Virus record (IMG/VR): IMGVR_UViG_3300028548_006240
Coordinates: 1 to 38,792 of that record
Length of the DNA: 38,792 bases
Origin: a virus
Reading direction: 5' to 3' (one strand)
Shown here: positions 16,350 to 22,473 of the stretch, one piece after another
Layout of the letters: each line of letters starts with the position of its first letter
Position numbering within the stretch: position 1 is the stretch's first letter
Notes under the pieces: model-generated
Databases searched by the model: none
Told to the model about the DNA's origin: nothing
What the model saw: the letters and a program-made list of their open reading frames with translations, nothing else
Translations under genes and position numbers: made by a program

Positions 16350-16595
16350 CTATCTACCGTACACTTTTCTTTCATTTATTTGTTCTACTATTTCAGCAAT
16401 CCTATTTAAATCAGTGATTGCTACCGATAAATTACCTCGATTTAAACCGTTTATATCAGCCGCATGTGATATTGAAAAGTTTTTTACATAATGGTCAATT
16501 ATACCAGTTTGCGTATCTTCCTTTGTGTTTGTTAGCTTCAGTAGCAAGCTAACATTTTTTAATGACTCCTGGCCCTTACATAGGTATTTCATCAT
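16350..16595 (-). CDS. PapB-like transcription regulator
   Basis: About 81 aa from the ATG at 16595. Residues from SLLLKLTNT through NRIAEIVEQI follow the PapB/FocB pattern: a helix, then HAADINGLNRGNLSVAITDL as the likely helix-turn-helix, then a leucine-rich dimer helix. PapB relatives control adhesin genes or phage operons. Its start overlaps the stop of the 37-aa gene (TGATG). The match is by eye. Confidence 0.5.
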   Translation of the reverse strand: MMKYLCKGQESLKNVSLLLKLTNTKEDTQTGIIDHYVKNFSISHAADINGLNRGNLSVAITDLNRIAEIVEQINERKVYGR

Positions 16596-16708
16596 CAACC
16601 CTTTCTAAATGGTTTTTTTACCGCAAAAGTTAAAGATGTTTTATCGTCTATTTTATGGGTTTTAGTAGCCCATTTCATGAGCACCCCATTTTTAAAAGCT
16701 TTATTCAT
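16595..16708 (-). CDS. Small basic hypothetical protein
   Basis: A 37-aa protein (MNKAFKNGVLMKWATKTHKI...) with GGGAG upstream of its ATG. It overlaps the start of the PapB-like gene and begins 3 bp after the exonuclease stop. It fills the gap between two coupled genes and is rich in Lys. Function unknown. Confidence 0.5.
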   Translation of the reverse strand: MNKAFKNGVLMKWATKTHKIDDKTSLTFAVKKPFRKG

Positions 16709-16710
16709 AA

Positions 16711-17532
16711 CTACTCCCATTGCATACCAAACGACATACCTAGCTTTTCTAGTGCTATGTCCATTTCATCAATAAAGGATTTAGCGCCCTCCTCTAGCTT
16801 TTTAATCATTACTTCATCGCGCTTAATCTCTACCACATGCAGCTTTTTACAATTTACATTGCGGGGATCGTACTTAGCAAAGCCCCATGAGTCATACCCA
16901 GTCACCCACATAGAGTATTGGCACTGAATTATTTCCTGTGGCTTTATTACATCACGCCCCGCAAAAGCCATAAACACGCCGCTATTGTATGGAGCTTTTA
17001 ACTCTAACCCTTTAGGCTTTCCAAAGATCAATCCGTCAGGCGATGCCCCACAGCGCATTGATGGATCTTTATAGATAAATCCTTGCTCTTCTATTGTCTC
17101 AAATGTTCTTGCGCTGTACGCGTCCCTCGCTGCTTCTTCGTGGTCTTTTCCCCACTGTAACGGCTTGGCTTTTATTTCATCAGTGATTAAGCCAGTGGCA
17201 ATAGATGCCATCAACTCATCCATGTAGGTCATTTTTGTATCTGATTTAATTGGTGATAACTTGCCCCTAACAAAGCTTGTGCAAGCTGCTTTTGTACCGG
17301 TAAATACTTCGCCACCAAAAACAACCTGATTAACACCTTTTGATATTACCTTTATTTCAACGCCACTTGGGAATGGGGCAACCTTATCATCCATCAGCAA
17401 TATATAAGCCTTTGATGCAGTTATTACACCGGCACGTGCCTTATGCCAGTTGCCCGTGCCCTGCTCAAGTGTTGACAAATCAAAACCAAGTGTTTCTGAA
17501 TGCACTTTACTTTCTTCTGCAAAATTTCTCAT
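16711..17532 (-). CDS. YqaJ-family recombination exonuclease
   Basis: A 273-aa protein. GNWHKARAGVITASKAY matches motif I of lambda-exonuclease-type nucleases; QWGKDHEEAARDAY carries the conserved Glu; CGASPDGL and GLELKAPYNSG supply the metal-binding Asp and the E-x-K catalytic pair; QCQYSMWVTG follows. It would degrade one strand of duplex ends, handing ssDNA to the RecT annealase. Its start overlaps the recT stop by ATGA. Confidence 0.9.
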   Translation of the reverse strand: MRNFAEESKVHSETLGFDLSTLEQGTGNWHKARAGVITASKAYILLMDDKVAPFPSGVEIKVISKGVNQVVFGGEVFTGTKAACTSFVRGKLSPIKSDTKMTYMDELMASIATGLITDEIKAKPLQWGKDHEEAARDAYSARTFETIEEQGFIYKDPSMRCGASPDGLIFGKPKGLELKAPYNSGVFMAFAGRDVIKPQEIIQCQYSMWVTGYDSWGFAKYDPRNVNCKKLHVVEIKRDEVMIKKLEEGAKSFIDEMDIALEKLGMSFGMQWE

Positions 17533-18371
17533 GTTCTAGCATTCCTTAGCATGATTACCGCCGCCGTTGCTTGGTCCTCTGTCACATCTTCAAACTTTTC
17601 AACCTTTAACCACGGCAAGTATTGCGCCGGATCTTTATCAATCAATAAATCCTGCAATTCTCTAATAGGACTTTCAATAAACGGCGTAATATCTTTTTCG
17701 GCAACAATACCTTCGCCGTTATCATTCAACATTTGAATAGCTGAACCTAAGCGCTCACACTTGGGCCAATATTTATAAGCACGCTTAACGACTGTTTTTC
17801 TAATCATCTCGCCTTCGTCGGTTTTCCACGGCCCCGATTTTCTTTTGTAAGCTTCTGAGCGTTCACGGATTTCAAATATTTCCGAAACACTCATTTCTTC
17901 CGTTAAAAAATCACCATCAACGGTTTTAACTGTGCAGTATGCGCCGACAATCTCGCCTCTATCGCCGAAAGTGTCTGCCAAATGTGATGGCTCTTTAGAT
18001 AACCCGGCATTTTGATAAGTGTCATTTGCGCGTACAATCTTACATTGGCCCCATAAAATAACACCGCTTGATTGTGCCAGGTGAAGCAAACCCATGTAGC
18101 TCAAGTCTAAACAAACACTACCTTTACGCGGCACTAGGTAGGCATGCTTAAGAGCGGGGTTTAAACTAATACCAATACTGGCAATATTAATTATTGCGTT
18201 CTGTAGCGTCGCTGGCTTCTGTGCTGCCATCTCCGCAAGGTAATCGTTTGCGGTTAACGCTTGAATAGCGAATTGCTTCTCTTTTTCCCACGTTACCGAC
18301 TCATCAGAGACAACCGGTAAAAATAAACTCTCTTGCTGTGATACGTACTCAACAATATTAAAGTTACTCAT
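17529..18371 (-). CDS. recT: RecT single-strand annealing protein
   Basis: The frame opens with TTG at 18380 but the ATG at 18371 (MSNFN) has AAGGG upstream and overlaps the preceding stop. The 280-aa product has ATLQNAIINIASIGISLNPA, HAYLVPR, DLSYMGLLHLA and EMIRKTVVKRAYKYWP, all hallmark RecT segments. It anneals complementary ssDNA and is paired with the YqaJ nuclease for phage recombination and possibly replication. Confidence 0.92.
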   Translation of the reverse strand: MSNFNIVEYVSQQESLFLPVVSDESVTWEKEKQFAIQALTANDYLAEMAAQKPATLQNAIINIASIGISLNPALKHAYLVPRKGSVCLDLSYMGLLHLAQSSGVILWGQCKIVRANDTYQNAGLSKEPSHLADTFGDRGEIVGAYCTVKTVDGDFLTEEMSVSEIFEIRERSEAYKRKSGPWKTDEGEMIRKTVVKRAYKYWPKCERLGSAIQMLNDNGEGIVAEKDITPFIESPIRELQDLLIDKDPAQYLPWLKVEKFEDVTEDQATAAVIMLRNART

Positions 18372-18591
18372 TATCAACACCCTTTTGATAAGCCGCTATG
18401 TCTGCCGCTGCTATGTGATCTAACACACCACCAACGCCGATGTTTTTTATTAGTTCAATCATTAACTCATGAGTTGCCACACCTTGAGCCATCACCCTTA
18501 ATAAAGGCTCGTTTTGACCGTTGATAACTGGTTGGTGACTAGTGCCGCTACATTTAATTAGTAAATATTGGATTGTTTCGCTGTCTGTCAT
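18364..18591 (-). CDS. Hypothetical first protein of recombination operon
   Basis: A 75-aa mostly helical protein (THELMIELIKNIGVGGVLDH, then AADIAAYQKG). AGGTA lies before its ATG. It is the first coding sequence after a roughly 400-nt structured leader and overlaps recT by 8 nt. No family was recognised. Confidence 0.55.
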   Translation of the reverse strand: MTDSETIQYLLIKCSGTSHQPVINGQNEPLLRVMAQGVATHELMIELIKNIGVGGVLDHIAAADIAAYQKGVDNE

Positions 18592-18617
18592 GTTGTTACC
18601 TATTTAATTGGACGTTT

Positions 18618-18724
18618 AATCTACATAAAAGAATGAGCTAGGTTTGGCGAATTAAGTGGTTAGCCTAATAATTATTAACTACCCGACCAATGGCAGGCCG
18701 CTAACTCACTCATCTATGTAGATT
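18618..18724 (-). ncRNA. Structured element E1, degenerate tRNA-like
   Basis: The outer stem is AATCTACATA/TATGTAGATT (10 bp perfect, 18618-18627 with 18715-18724). The inner stem is GAGTTAG/CTAGCTC read leftward, with a U-G wobble that would be a C-A mismatch on the plus strand, so the minus strand is the likely RNA. The inner unit is 73 nt, tRNA size, with a D-arm-like GGCC-(7 nt)-GGTC and an anticodon-arm-like TAGTT/GGCTA stem. The T arm is degenerate (only TTCG). Could be a decayed tRNA or a leader RNA element. Confidence 0.45.
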
Positions 18725-18737
18725 ATTAATATTGTTT

Positions 18738-18915
18738 AGTCTGTATTGTGAAATGAGCTAGATAAGGAATCGAACCTCACTACCGTTCATCTTCAACATA
18801 TCCATTAGCCTTAGAGGTCACGCTATAGCGCTGACTCGTACTAATTTCAACTGATGACTAGCTATTGCAGAAATATCCGTTATCTGCCTACTAACTCACT
18901 TCGCTAATACAGACT
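18738..18915 (-). ncRNA. Structured element E2, tRNA-like with T arm
   Basis: The outer stem is AGTCTGTATT/AATACAGACT (10 bp). An inner acceptor-like stem GAGTTAG/CTAGCTC is identical to that of E1. Read leftward there is a D-arm-like GCAGA/TCTGC with GG in the loop, an extra 10-bp hairpin around the palindrome CGCTATAGCG, and a canonical T arm TGAGG-TTCGATT-CCTTA. The unit inside the acceptor is 143 nt, far longer than a tRNA, and no CCA follows. It is tRNA-like, not a normal tRNA. Confidence 0.5.
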
Positions 18916-18920
18916 ATTTA

Positions 18921-18993
18921 TGCATGTTTTTTGGTCCTTTTAATCTGAGGGCTGGATAAGGGAAACATGCAAACCGCTTGGCCACTCGATGCA
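18921..18993 (-). ncRNA. 5' end of structured leader: D-arm-like sequence and hairpin
   Basis: Read leftward from the predicted start of the leader, CATCGAG-TG-GCCAAGCGGTTTGC copies the 5' portion of a class II tRNA (acceptor, TG, D arm). It runs into a perfect 9-bp stem TGCATGTTT/AAACATGCA (18921-18929 with 18963-18971). There is no matching T arm. It may be a tRNA 5'-half relic or a designed hairpin. Confidence 0.4.
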
Positions 18994-18996
18994 GTA

Positions 18997-19026
18997 ATAC
19001 TAGCACAGCTATTTGAGGATAGTCAA
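18997..19026 (-). promoter_or_regulatory. Leftward promoter of recombination operon
   Basis: Read leftward, TTGACT (19026-19021), 18 bp, TAGTAT (19002-18997). Transcription would start near 18990, giving a leader of about 400 nt before the first ATG at 18591. The -35 overlaps the left arm of the operator. Confidence 0.6.
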
Positions 19027-19049
19027 ATATTATATTGATATTATTTGAC
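19022..19049. promoter_or_regulatory. Operator between divergent promoters
   Basis: A perfect 8-bp inverted repeat, GTCAAATA-(12)-TATTTGAC. Each arm overlaps the -35 box of one of the two divergent promoters, so one bound dimer would shut both. The Cro-like protein at 19104 is the obvious ligand. Confidence 0.6.
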
Positions 19050-19073
19050 AATTACCTAACGAAGCGTTAAATT
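19045..19073 (+). promoter_or_regulatory. Rightward promoter of Cro-like gene
   Basis: TTGACA (consensus, 19045-19050), 17 bp, TAAATT (19068-19073), 30 bp before the ATG at 19104. Confidence 0.7.
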
Positions 19074-19103
19074 ACAATCATCAACACAATAACAGGTATT
19101 AAA

Positions 19104-19304
19104 ATGAACATTAGCGAAGCAGTGCAGCAAGCAGCAAAAGATAACAACATAGGCGGAGTAGTGGCAATGGCTAAACATTGCAAACTATCGTATGAAAGAA
19201 CAGTAAGAGTTTGGAAAGGTGACAACTCAGCAAAAATAGCCGATGTTATGACGGTTCTAGGCTCGGTTGGCTTGGTTCTTTATGTTGGGCCAAAGATTAA
19301 TTAA
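19104..19304 (+). CDS. Cro-like helix-turn-helix regulator
   Basis: A 66-aa protein. IGGVVAMAKHCKLSYERTVRVW is a helix-turn-helix of the Cro/C1 kind, followed by GDNSAKIADVMTVLGSVGL. It is a single-gene transcript between a consensus promoter and a strong terminator. Divergence from the recombination operon and an operator overlapping both promoters suggest autoregulation and repression of the leftward operon. Confidence 0.75.
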   Translation: MNISEAVQQAAKDNNIGGVVAMAKHCKLSYERTVRVWKGDNSAKIADVMTVLGSVGLVLYVGPKIN

Positions 19305-19320
19305 CGCACTACCAGGTAAC

Positions 19321-19350
19321 AAAAAGCCAGCAATTTAAGCTGGCTTTTTT
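19321..19350. terminator. Bidirectional intrinsic terminator
   Basis: AAAAAGCCAGC and GCTGGCTTTTT form an 11-bp stem with a 7-nt loop and T runs on either strand. It ends the Cro-like transcript and also the leftward accessory operon, isolating the leftward leader region. Confidence 0.9.
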
Positions 19351-19357
19351 ATGTGCG

Positions 19358-19621
19358 CTAAAGCTCCCCAAGCCCCTCAATAGAAACAATACTTGTTATT
19401 AAAATATAGTACTCCTTCCCCGTGTGACTCCTAACCCTAACATCTGGCCGTATTTGATCGTAAATATCATTACCAGCCTTATCTATATGTTGGATAACAT
19501 CACCTTTTATAACCCTTCCGCTTTGGTTGTATTCACAGGGTATAGAGTCGCAATGGATAATTAACAGGTCTTTTAATGTCGCCTTTGCCGTCCTTATTGC
19601 TAATTTTGTATTGTTTAGCAT
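19358..19621 (-). CDS. Hypothetical protein, last gene of accessory operon
   Basis: An 87-aa protein whose ATG immediately follows the TAA of the preceding gene. It has a helical N-terminus and a beta-rich C-terminus (PDVRVRSHTGKEYYILIT). No family was recognised. It ends just before the bidirectional terminator. Confidence 0.5.
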   Translation of the reverse strand: MLNNTKLAIRTAKATLKDLLIIHCDSIPCEYNQSGRVIKGDVIQHIDKAGNDIYDQIRPDVRVRSHTGKEYYILITSIVSIEGLGEL

Positions 19622-19984
19622 TTATGCCTCTCTGTAATTATTTTCGTGTATCAGCATAATTTCCCTTTCGCATGGTGACAGCTCGTTAAGTATATTGAAT
19701 ATAATATCTATAGGCTGGTGGTATAATATAAAATCATTTATTCCATTGTGATCATCTTGAGCAACTACGCAATACTGCCCTGTTTCGCCATGTATAAACG
19801 AAAGCCACCAACCCTCAATATAACCATCATCTGGGTCTGCAAATGGCGTTATGCGTATTTTAAACTCGCTATCATCATACCCTTCGCCGTTCATTGTATA
19901 GATAAATTCTTTTAGCGTGTAGATGTGGATTTTTTGCCCGTTCTTCTTTCCTACATAATCTCTAAAATTTGTTACTTTACTCAT
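19622..19984 (-). CDS. Hypothetical protein
   Basis: About 120 aa from the ATG at 19984 (MSKVTNFRDYVGKK). GAGGG lies upstream within a 21-bp leader sequence duplicated before the PAPS-reductase-like gene. The protein is acidic with aromatic patches (YIEGWWLSFIHGETGQYCVV). Family not recognised. Confidence 0.5.
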   Translation of the reverse strand: MSKVTNFRDYVGKKNGQKIHIYTLKEFIYTMNGEGYDDSEFKIRITPFADPDDGYIEGWWLSFIHGETGQYCVVAQDDHNGINDFILYHQPIDIIFNILNELSPCEREIMLIHENNYREA

Positions 19985-19987
19985 CAC

Positions 19988-20008
19988 TTACCCTCTTTTA
20001 TGTGTGCT
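19988..20008 (-). repeat. Duplicated leader sequence, copy 1
   Basis: TTACCCTCTTTTATGTGTGC plus T (plus-strand reading) recurs exactly at 21188-21208. Both copies sit directly upstream of a start codon on the minus strand and contain the GAGGG ribosome binding site. Confidence 0.8.
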
Positions 20009-20014
20009 ATTTAA

Positions 20015-20257
20015 TTACTTTTTCTTTTTTGTCACTTTAGCTTTAGATATTTTACCCGCAAGATTTGATGGTGGGTTTTTTATCGTGCCGTTATCAATCG
20101 CACTAATAACCGACTCTGAGCGCATAGCTGCTTTAGCTATTTACTTGTTTGTTGAGCCTTTCTTTTGTGCTTTGTTAATTGCTGCGCGAGTCTTTCCGCC
20201 TGTTTTTTTACCTGCAACACCCTTTTTGGGTGCTGCTTTCTTCATTGGTTTAGCCAT
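20015..20257 (-). pseudogene. Lys/Ala-rich histone-like protein split by in-frame TAA
   Basis: AAAGGA precedes the ATG at 20257. The frame reads MAKPMKKAAPKKGVAGKK and on for 38 codons to TAA (20143-20141), then continues in the same frame for 41 codons (IAKAAMRSESVISAIDNG to KKKK) until TAA at 20017-20015. Both halves are Lys/Ala-rich like histone H1-type tails, so they look like one 80-aa DNA-binding protein with a nonsense codon. An internal ATG at 20125 could restart translation, though its RBS is weak. Confidence 0.55.
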
Positions 20258-20317
20258 GACTATTCCTTTGGTTAATTGAGTCATTACCACTATAGCACGC
20301 CCAATGTTTTGCCAGCA

Positions 20318-21187
20318 TTATGAACCACAAAATCCTCCGTCACATTGCCTAGCAAATTCCTTACCTGCCTTTGTGTTAATTTCATAAGCAACGTCTGAAA
20401 CACTCTCAAACATAACGCATTGCTCGCCCTTGAACTTATATTGATTGGGTATGTAATGACTCTTGAACCCTCTTTCACCTCGACCCCAGGCGACTGCTTG
20501 ACGAATGCCAACACCACCACCAACACGATACGGCCTAAACATTACACGCGGTTTTTCATTGCGAGTAAATCCCATCTCAATTTCAATCTTTTCTATTAAG
20601 TTAATCCGCTCATCATCTAATGGCATTTGTGCCAAGTCTGTTTTGTTAGCGCAAACGCATGGGTAACATTCCATAGATTGATGTGGCAACGGTTCAAAGC
20701 CAAATTTTCTAATGTAAATATCTCGCTCATCTTCATCAAAGTTAACTAAAGGGTTATAAACATCACGACCGCCATGTTTTTTACTTTCATATTGCCATTT
20801 CGGTAAGTTCGCGCGGTTTTGGCTTTCTGCTCTACGTCTGCCAGTTACGATAACGGCATCATAATCAGGATCAGTTTTAGCGTAAAATTCATTGCTTGGT
20901 TTTTCTTTCAATTCGCCCGTACAAAATTGCATGGCGCTTGCTGGCATCGGCCAACCTTTTTTATTTCTCACTAATGTCTCCATCCCTATTGACTTAGTAA
21001 TATGGAAAACTACACCCAAACCAAAGCAGATATCAGCAACCTTTTTTATTCTTGCGGGCCAATCAGACCTAGCCCAGCCGGTATCATTGTATAAAACTGA
21101 AAACTCCCCCTTGTGGCTTTCCTGCATATATTGTAACAACGCTATTGAATCGTTACCGCCAGAACACGTAACTATATATTCCATCAT
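20318..21187 (-). CDS. PAPS-reductase-like PP-loop protein
   Basis: A 289-aa protein opening MMEYIVTCSGGNDSIALL, with the SGGxDS PP-loop that binds and activates ATP-type ligands. YNDTGWARSDWPARI, VTGRRRAESQNRA and ECYPCVCANKTDL (a possible Cys-based site) follow, and it ends GGFCGS. It belongs to the phage PAPS reductase / phosphosulfate transferase group (COG0175-like). Roles could be sulfur metabolism, tRNA thiolation or DNA sulfur chemistry; context (Dam, small proteins) does not decide. Confidence 0.75.
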   Translation of the reverse strand: MMEYIVTCSGGNDSIALLQYMQESHKGEFSVLYNDTGWARSDWPARIKKVADICFGLGVVFHITKSIGMETLVRNKKGWPMPASAMQFCTGELKEKPSNEFYAKTDPDYDAVIVTGRRRAESQNRANLPKWQYESKKHGGRDVYNPLVNFDEDERDIYIRKFGFEPLPHQSMECYPCVCANKTDLAQMPLDDERINLIEKIEIEMGFTRNEKPRVMFRPYRVGGGVGIRQAVAWGRGERGFKSHYIPNQYKFKGEQCVMFESVSDVAYEINTKAGKEFARQCDGGFCGS

Positions 21188-21208
21188 TTACCCTCTTTTA
21201 TGTGTGCT
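21188..21208 (-). repeat. Duplicated leader sequence, copy 2
   Basis: Exact repeat of 19988-20008, upstream of the PAPS-reductase-like start, carrying its ribosome binding site. Confidence 0.8.
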
Positions 21209-21215
21209 GTATAAG

Positions 21216-21413
21216 CTATTGTGTTTTGTTTTTAATTACAGGGTTGATTGCCTTTAAATCTACCCGCTCAAAATATACGGTTTCCAGATCTCCGTTATCA
21301 GCCCACTCAATCCAATGAAAAGTATTATGATTCGCTATCACTGTAAATACGTTATCCGCATAATTTAGCGAATAACTTTTGCCAATCTTTAAATCTTCAC
21401 TTTTGACACTCAT
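21216..21413 (-). CDS. Hypothetical protein
   Basis: About 65 aa from the ATG at 21413 (MSVKSEDLKIGKSYSLNY); the ATG lies 1 bp after the previous TAG and has AAGGGTGGG upstream. It reads like a small SH3-type barrel (DNVFTVIANHNTFHWIEW). No family was recognised. Confidence 0.5.
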   Translation of the reverse strand: MSVKSEDLKIGKSYSLNYADNVFTVIANHNTFHWIEWADNGDLETVYFERVDLKAINPVIKNKTQ

Positions 21414-21414
21414 A

Positions 21415-21651
21415 CTACCCACCCTTGTTAACTTTAGTTTGTGGCCAGAATATCAAGCCCAATGAGAAACATAGCCAAAACACACTAACATCAACACATT
21501 GACCCTTTTTGAATTTACCGCCGTTCGATTGATACTGAGGCATCCAAAACCACCAGTAAAAGCCATACATGGGGTTTTCAAAATCTTCAATAATGTCATC
21601 AGGTCGAACACGTCCGGCAATAACTTTGCTAACGTTAAATTTATACTTCAT
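21415..21651 (-). CDS. Hypothetical protein, aromatic-rich
   Basis: A 78-aa protein with AGGAG upstream of its ATG. A cluster of aromatics (YGFYWWFWMPQY) and a C-terminal hydrophobic stretch (VDVSVFWLCFSLGLIFWPQ) predict membrane association at the C-terminus. Family not recognised. Confidence 0.5.
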   Translation of the reverse strand: MKYKFNVSKVIAGRVRPDDIIEDFENPMYGFYWWFWMPQYQSNGGKFKKGQCVDVSVFWLCFSLGLIFWPQTKVNKGG

Positions 21652-21670
21652 TCTTTCTATCTCCTATCCG

Positions 21671-21748
21671 TTAATTAAATTTACTATCCAAATACACGAC
21701 CACAATAAATATCACAGCGATCACTATTAGAGTTTTTATAATTACCAT
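21671..21748 (-). CDS. Single-helix membrane peptide
   Basis: A 25-aa frame, MVIIKTLIVIAVIFIVVVYL then a short polar end. It is nearly all one membrane helix. It sits 12 bp after the Cys-rich 59-aa gene with a GAG upstream. Small size makes the call uncertain. Confidence 0.35.
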   Translation of the reverse strand: MVIIKTLIVIAVIFIVVVYLDSKFN

Positions 21749-21760
21749 TCTATTGCTCGC

Positions 21761-21940
21761 TTATTTATTGGTTTTATTAAACATCAAACAGTTTACAATT
21801 TTATAAACTGTATCGTCGTTAGCTGTGCTGTATTGAGACATAATCGGCATAACTTTAAAATCCATAGCTTTATCACATGGCATGTCTTTATTTACACACG
21901 CTCCGCACATTGAGCCTTTTGGGTGGTATATGTTTGCCAT
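21761..21940 (-). CDS. Small Cys-containing protein
   Basis: A 59-aa protein, MANIYHPKGSMCGACVNKDM then PCDK. CGAC plus a third Cys is a common start of small phage zinc or iron-binding proteins. It is the first gene downstream of a 655-nt gene-free stretch with structured elements. The RBS is weak. Found by reading the gap. Confidence 0.5.
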   Translation of the reverse strand: MANIYHPKGSMCGACVNKDMPCDKAMDFKVMPIMSQYSTANDDTVYKIVNCLMFNKTNK

Positions 21941-22040
21941 TCTTGTTACTCGCTTAGTTATTGATTGAATTTAGGTAATACTGGTCATTAGATACTATTA
22001 GGGATATACCCGTTTAAATACCTTTGATTCATTCATACGA

Positions 22041-22163
22041 TATACACAAAAGTAATCAGCAAACATTTTTACGTCCATGCCAGGCTGCTAAAACCTGTAC
22101 CGTCAAATCACAAAACGCTGTTTTACCCGTATCTAAAGGCTATTGTGTATAAAAACTGATTGC
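22041..22163. ncRNA. Structured element E5, pseudoknot topology
   Basis: Arms in order A-B...A'-B': TATACACAA (22041-22049), GTAATCAG (22052-22059), TTGTGTATA (22143-22151), CTGATTGC (22156-22163). A/A' is 9 bp perfect; B/B' is 8 bp with one non-Watson-Crick pair, a wobble on the plus strand and a mismatch on the minus. The roughly 80-nt loop holds two small hairpins (AAAAC/GTTTT and CAGG/CCTG). Same layout as E4. Function unknown. Confidence 0.4.
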
Positions 22164-22229
22164 TAATTTATAGTTTTAGCTAAACATTAGGGATTTTTAC
22201 AAGATACCAATTAACTTGGCAGTGTAGGT

Positions 22230-22357
22230 AATCTGTATTGGTCTGAGCATTAGGATTCGAACCTATATTACAAACTTCTATTTGGCGTTTGATGACCCAA
22301 CGGTTATGACCCGTACGACACATGTTCCACACATGACTACTCAGAACGATACAGACT
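22230..22357 (-). ncRNA. Structured element E3, tRNA-like with encoded CCA (CAU-like loop)
   Basis: Read leftward, leader AGTCTGTAT pairs with trailer ATACAGATT, enclosing a tRNA-like unit at 22344-22239. Acceptor CTGAGTA/TGCTCAG (7 bp with a G-U), then discriminator A and CCA; D arm CATG-TGTGGAA-CATG; ACGG-GTCATAA-CCGT as anticodon arm with CAU; long variable arm CAAAC/GTTTG; T arm with GGTTCGAATCC. At 106 nt it is too long, with about 5 extra nt before the anticodon stem. It may be a divergent tRNA-Met/Ile2 or a mimic. Confidence 0.5.
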
Positions 22358-22473
22358 ATAAGAAGCTTTGAAAGGGCTGTGCCTGTAATAAAGACTCTTA
22401 TCATCTTTACGTTAAAAACAAATTACAGACACAAAAAAAGGCTATGTGTATTAAGCCCTAAACATTTCAGGAT

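Noticed and set aside
17428-17440. Second parS-like CACGTG site
   Set aside because: Flanks (GGCACGTGCC) do not match the parS consensus beyond the core.
18790-18830. Amber-suppressor tRNA (loop CTCTAAG)
   Set aside because: No convincing five-bp anticodon stem, and the two in-frame stops seen in the window are TAA, not TAG.
18851-18874. CTGATGA...GAAA resembling a hammerhead ribozyme core
   Set aside because: Stem II pairs only with a bulge and no suitable stem I/III with cleavage triplet was found.
18755-18897. tmRNA
   Set aside because: T arm and acceptor-like stem are present but the unit is far too short and no tag reading frame is seen.
20004-20279. Plus-strand 91-aa hydrophobic open frame
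   Set aside because: It is the antisense shadow of the Lys-rich minus-strand gene (Lys codons read backward give Phe/Leu).
22180-22404. Minus-strand 74-aa open frame
   Set aside because: It lies across the E3 tRNA-like element, has no RBS and a composition unlike neighbouring proteins.
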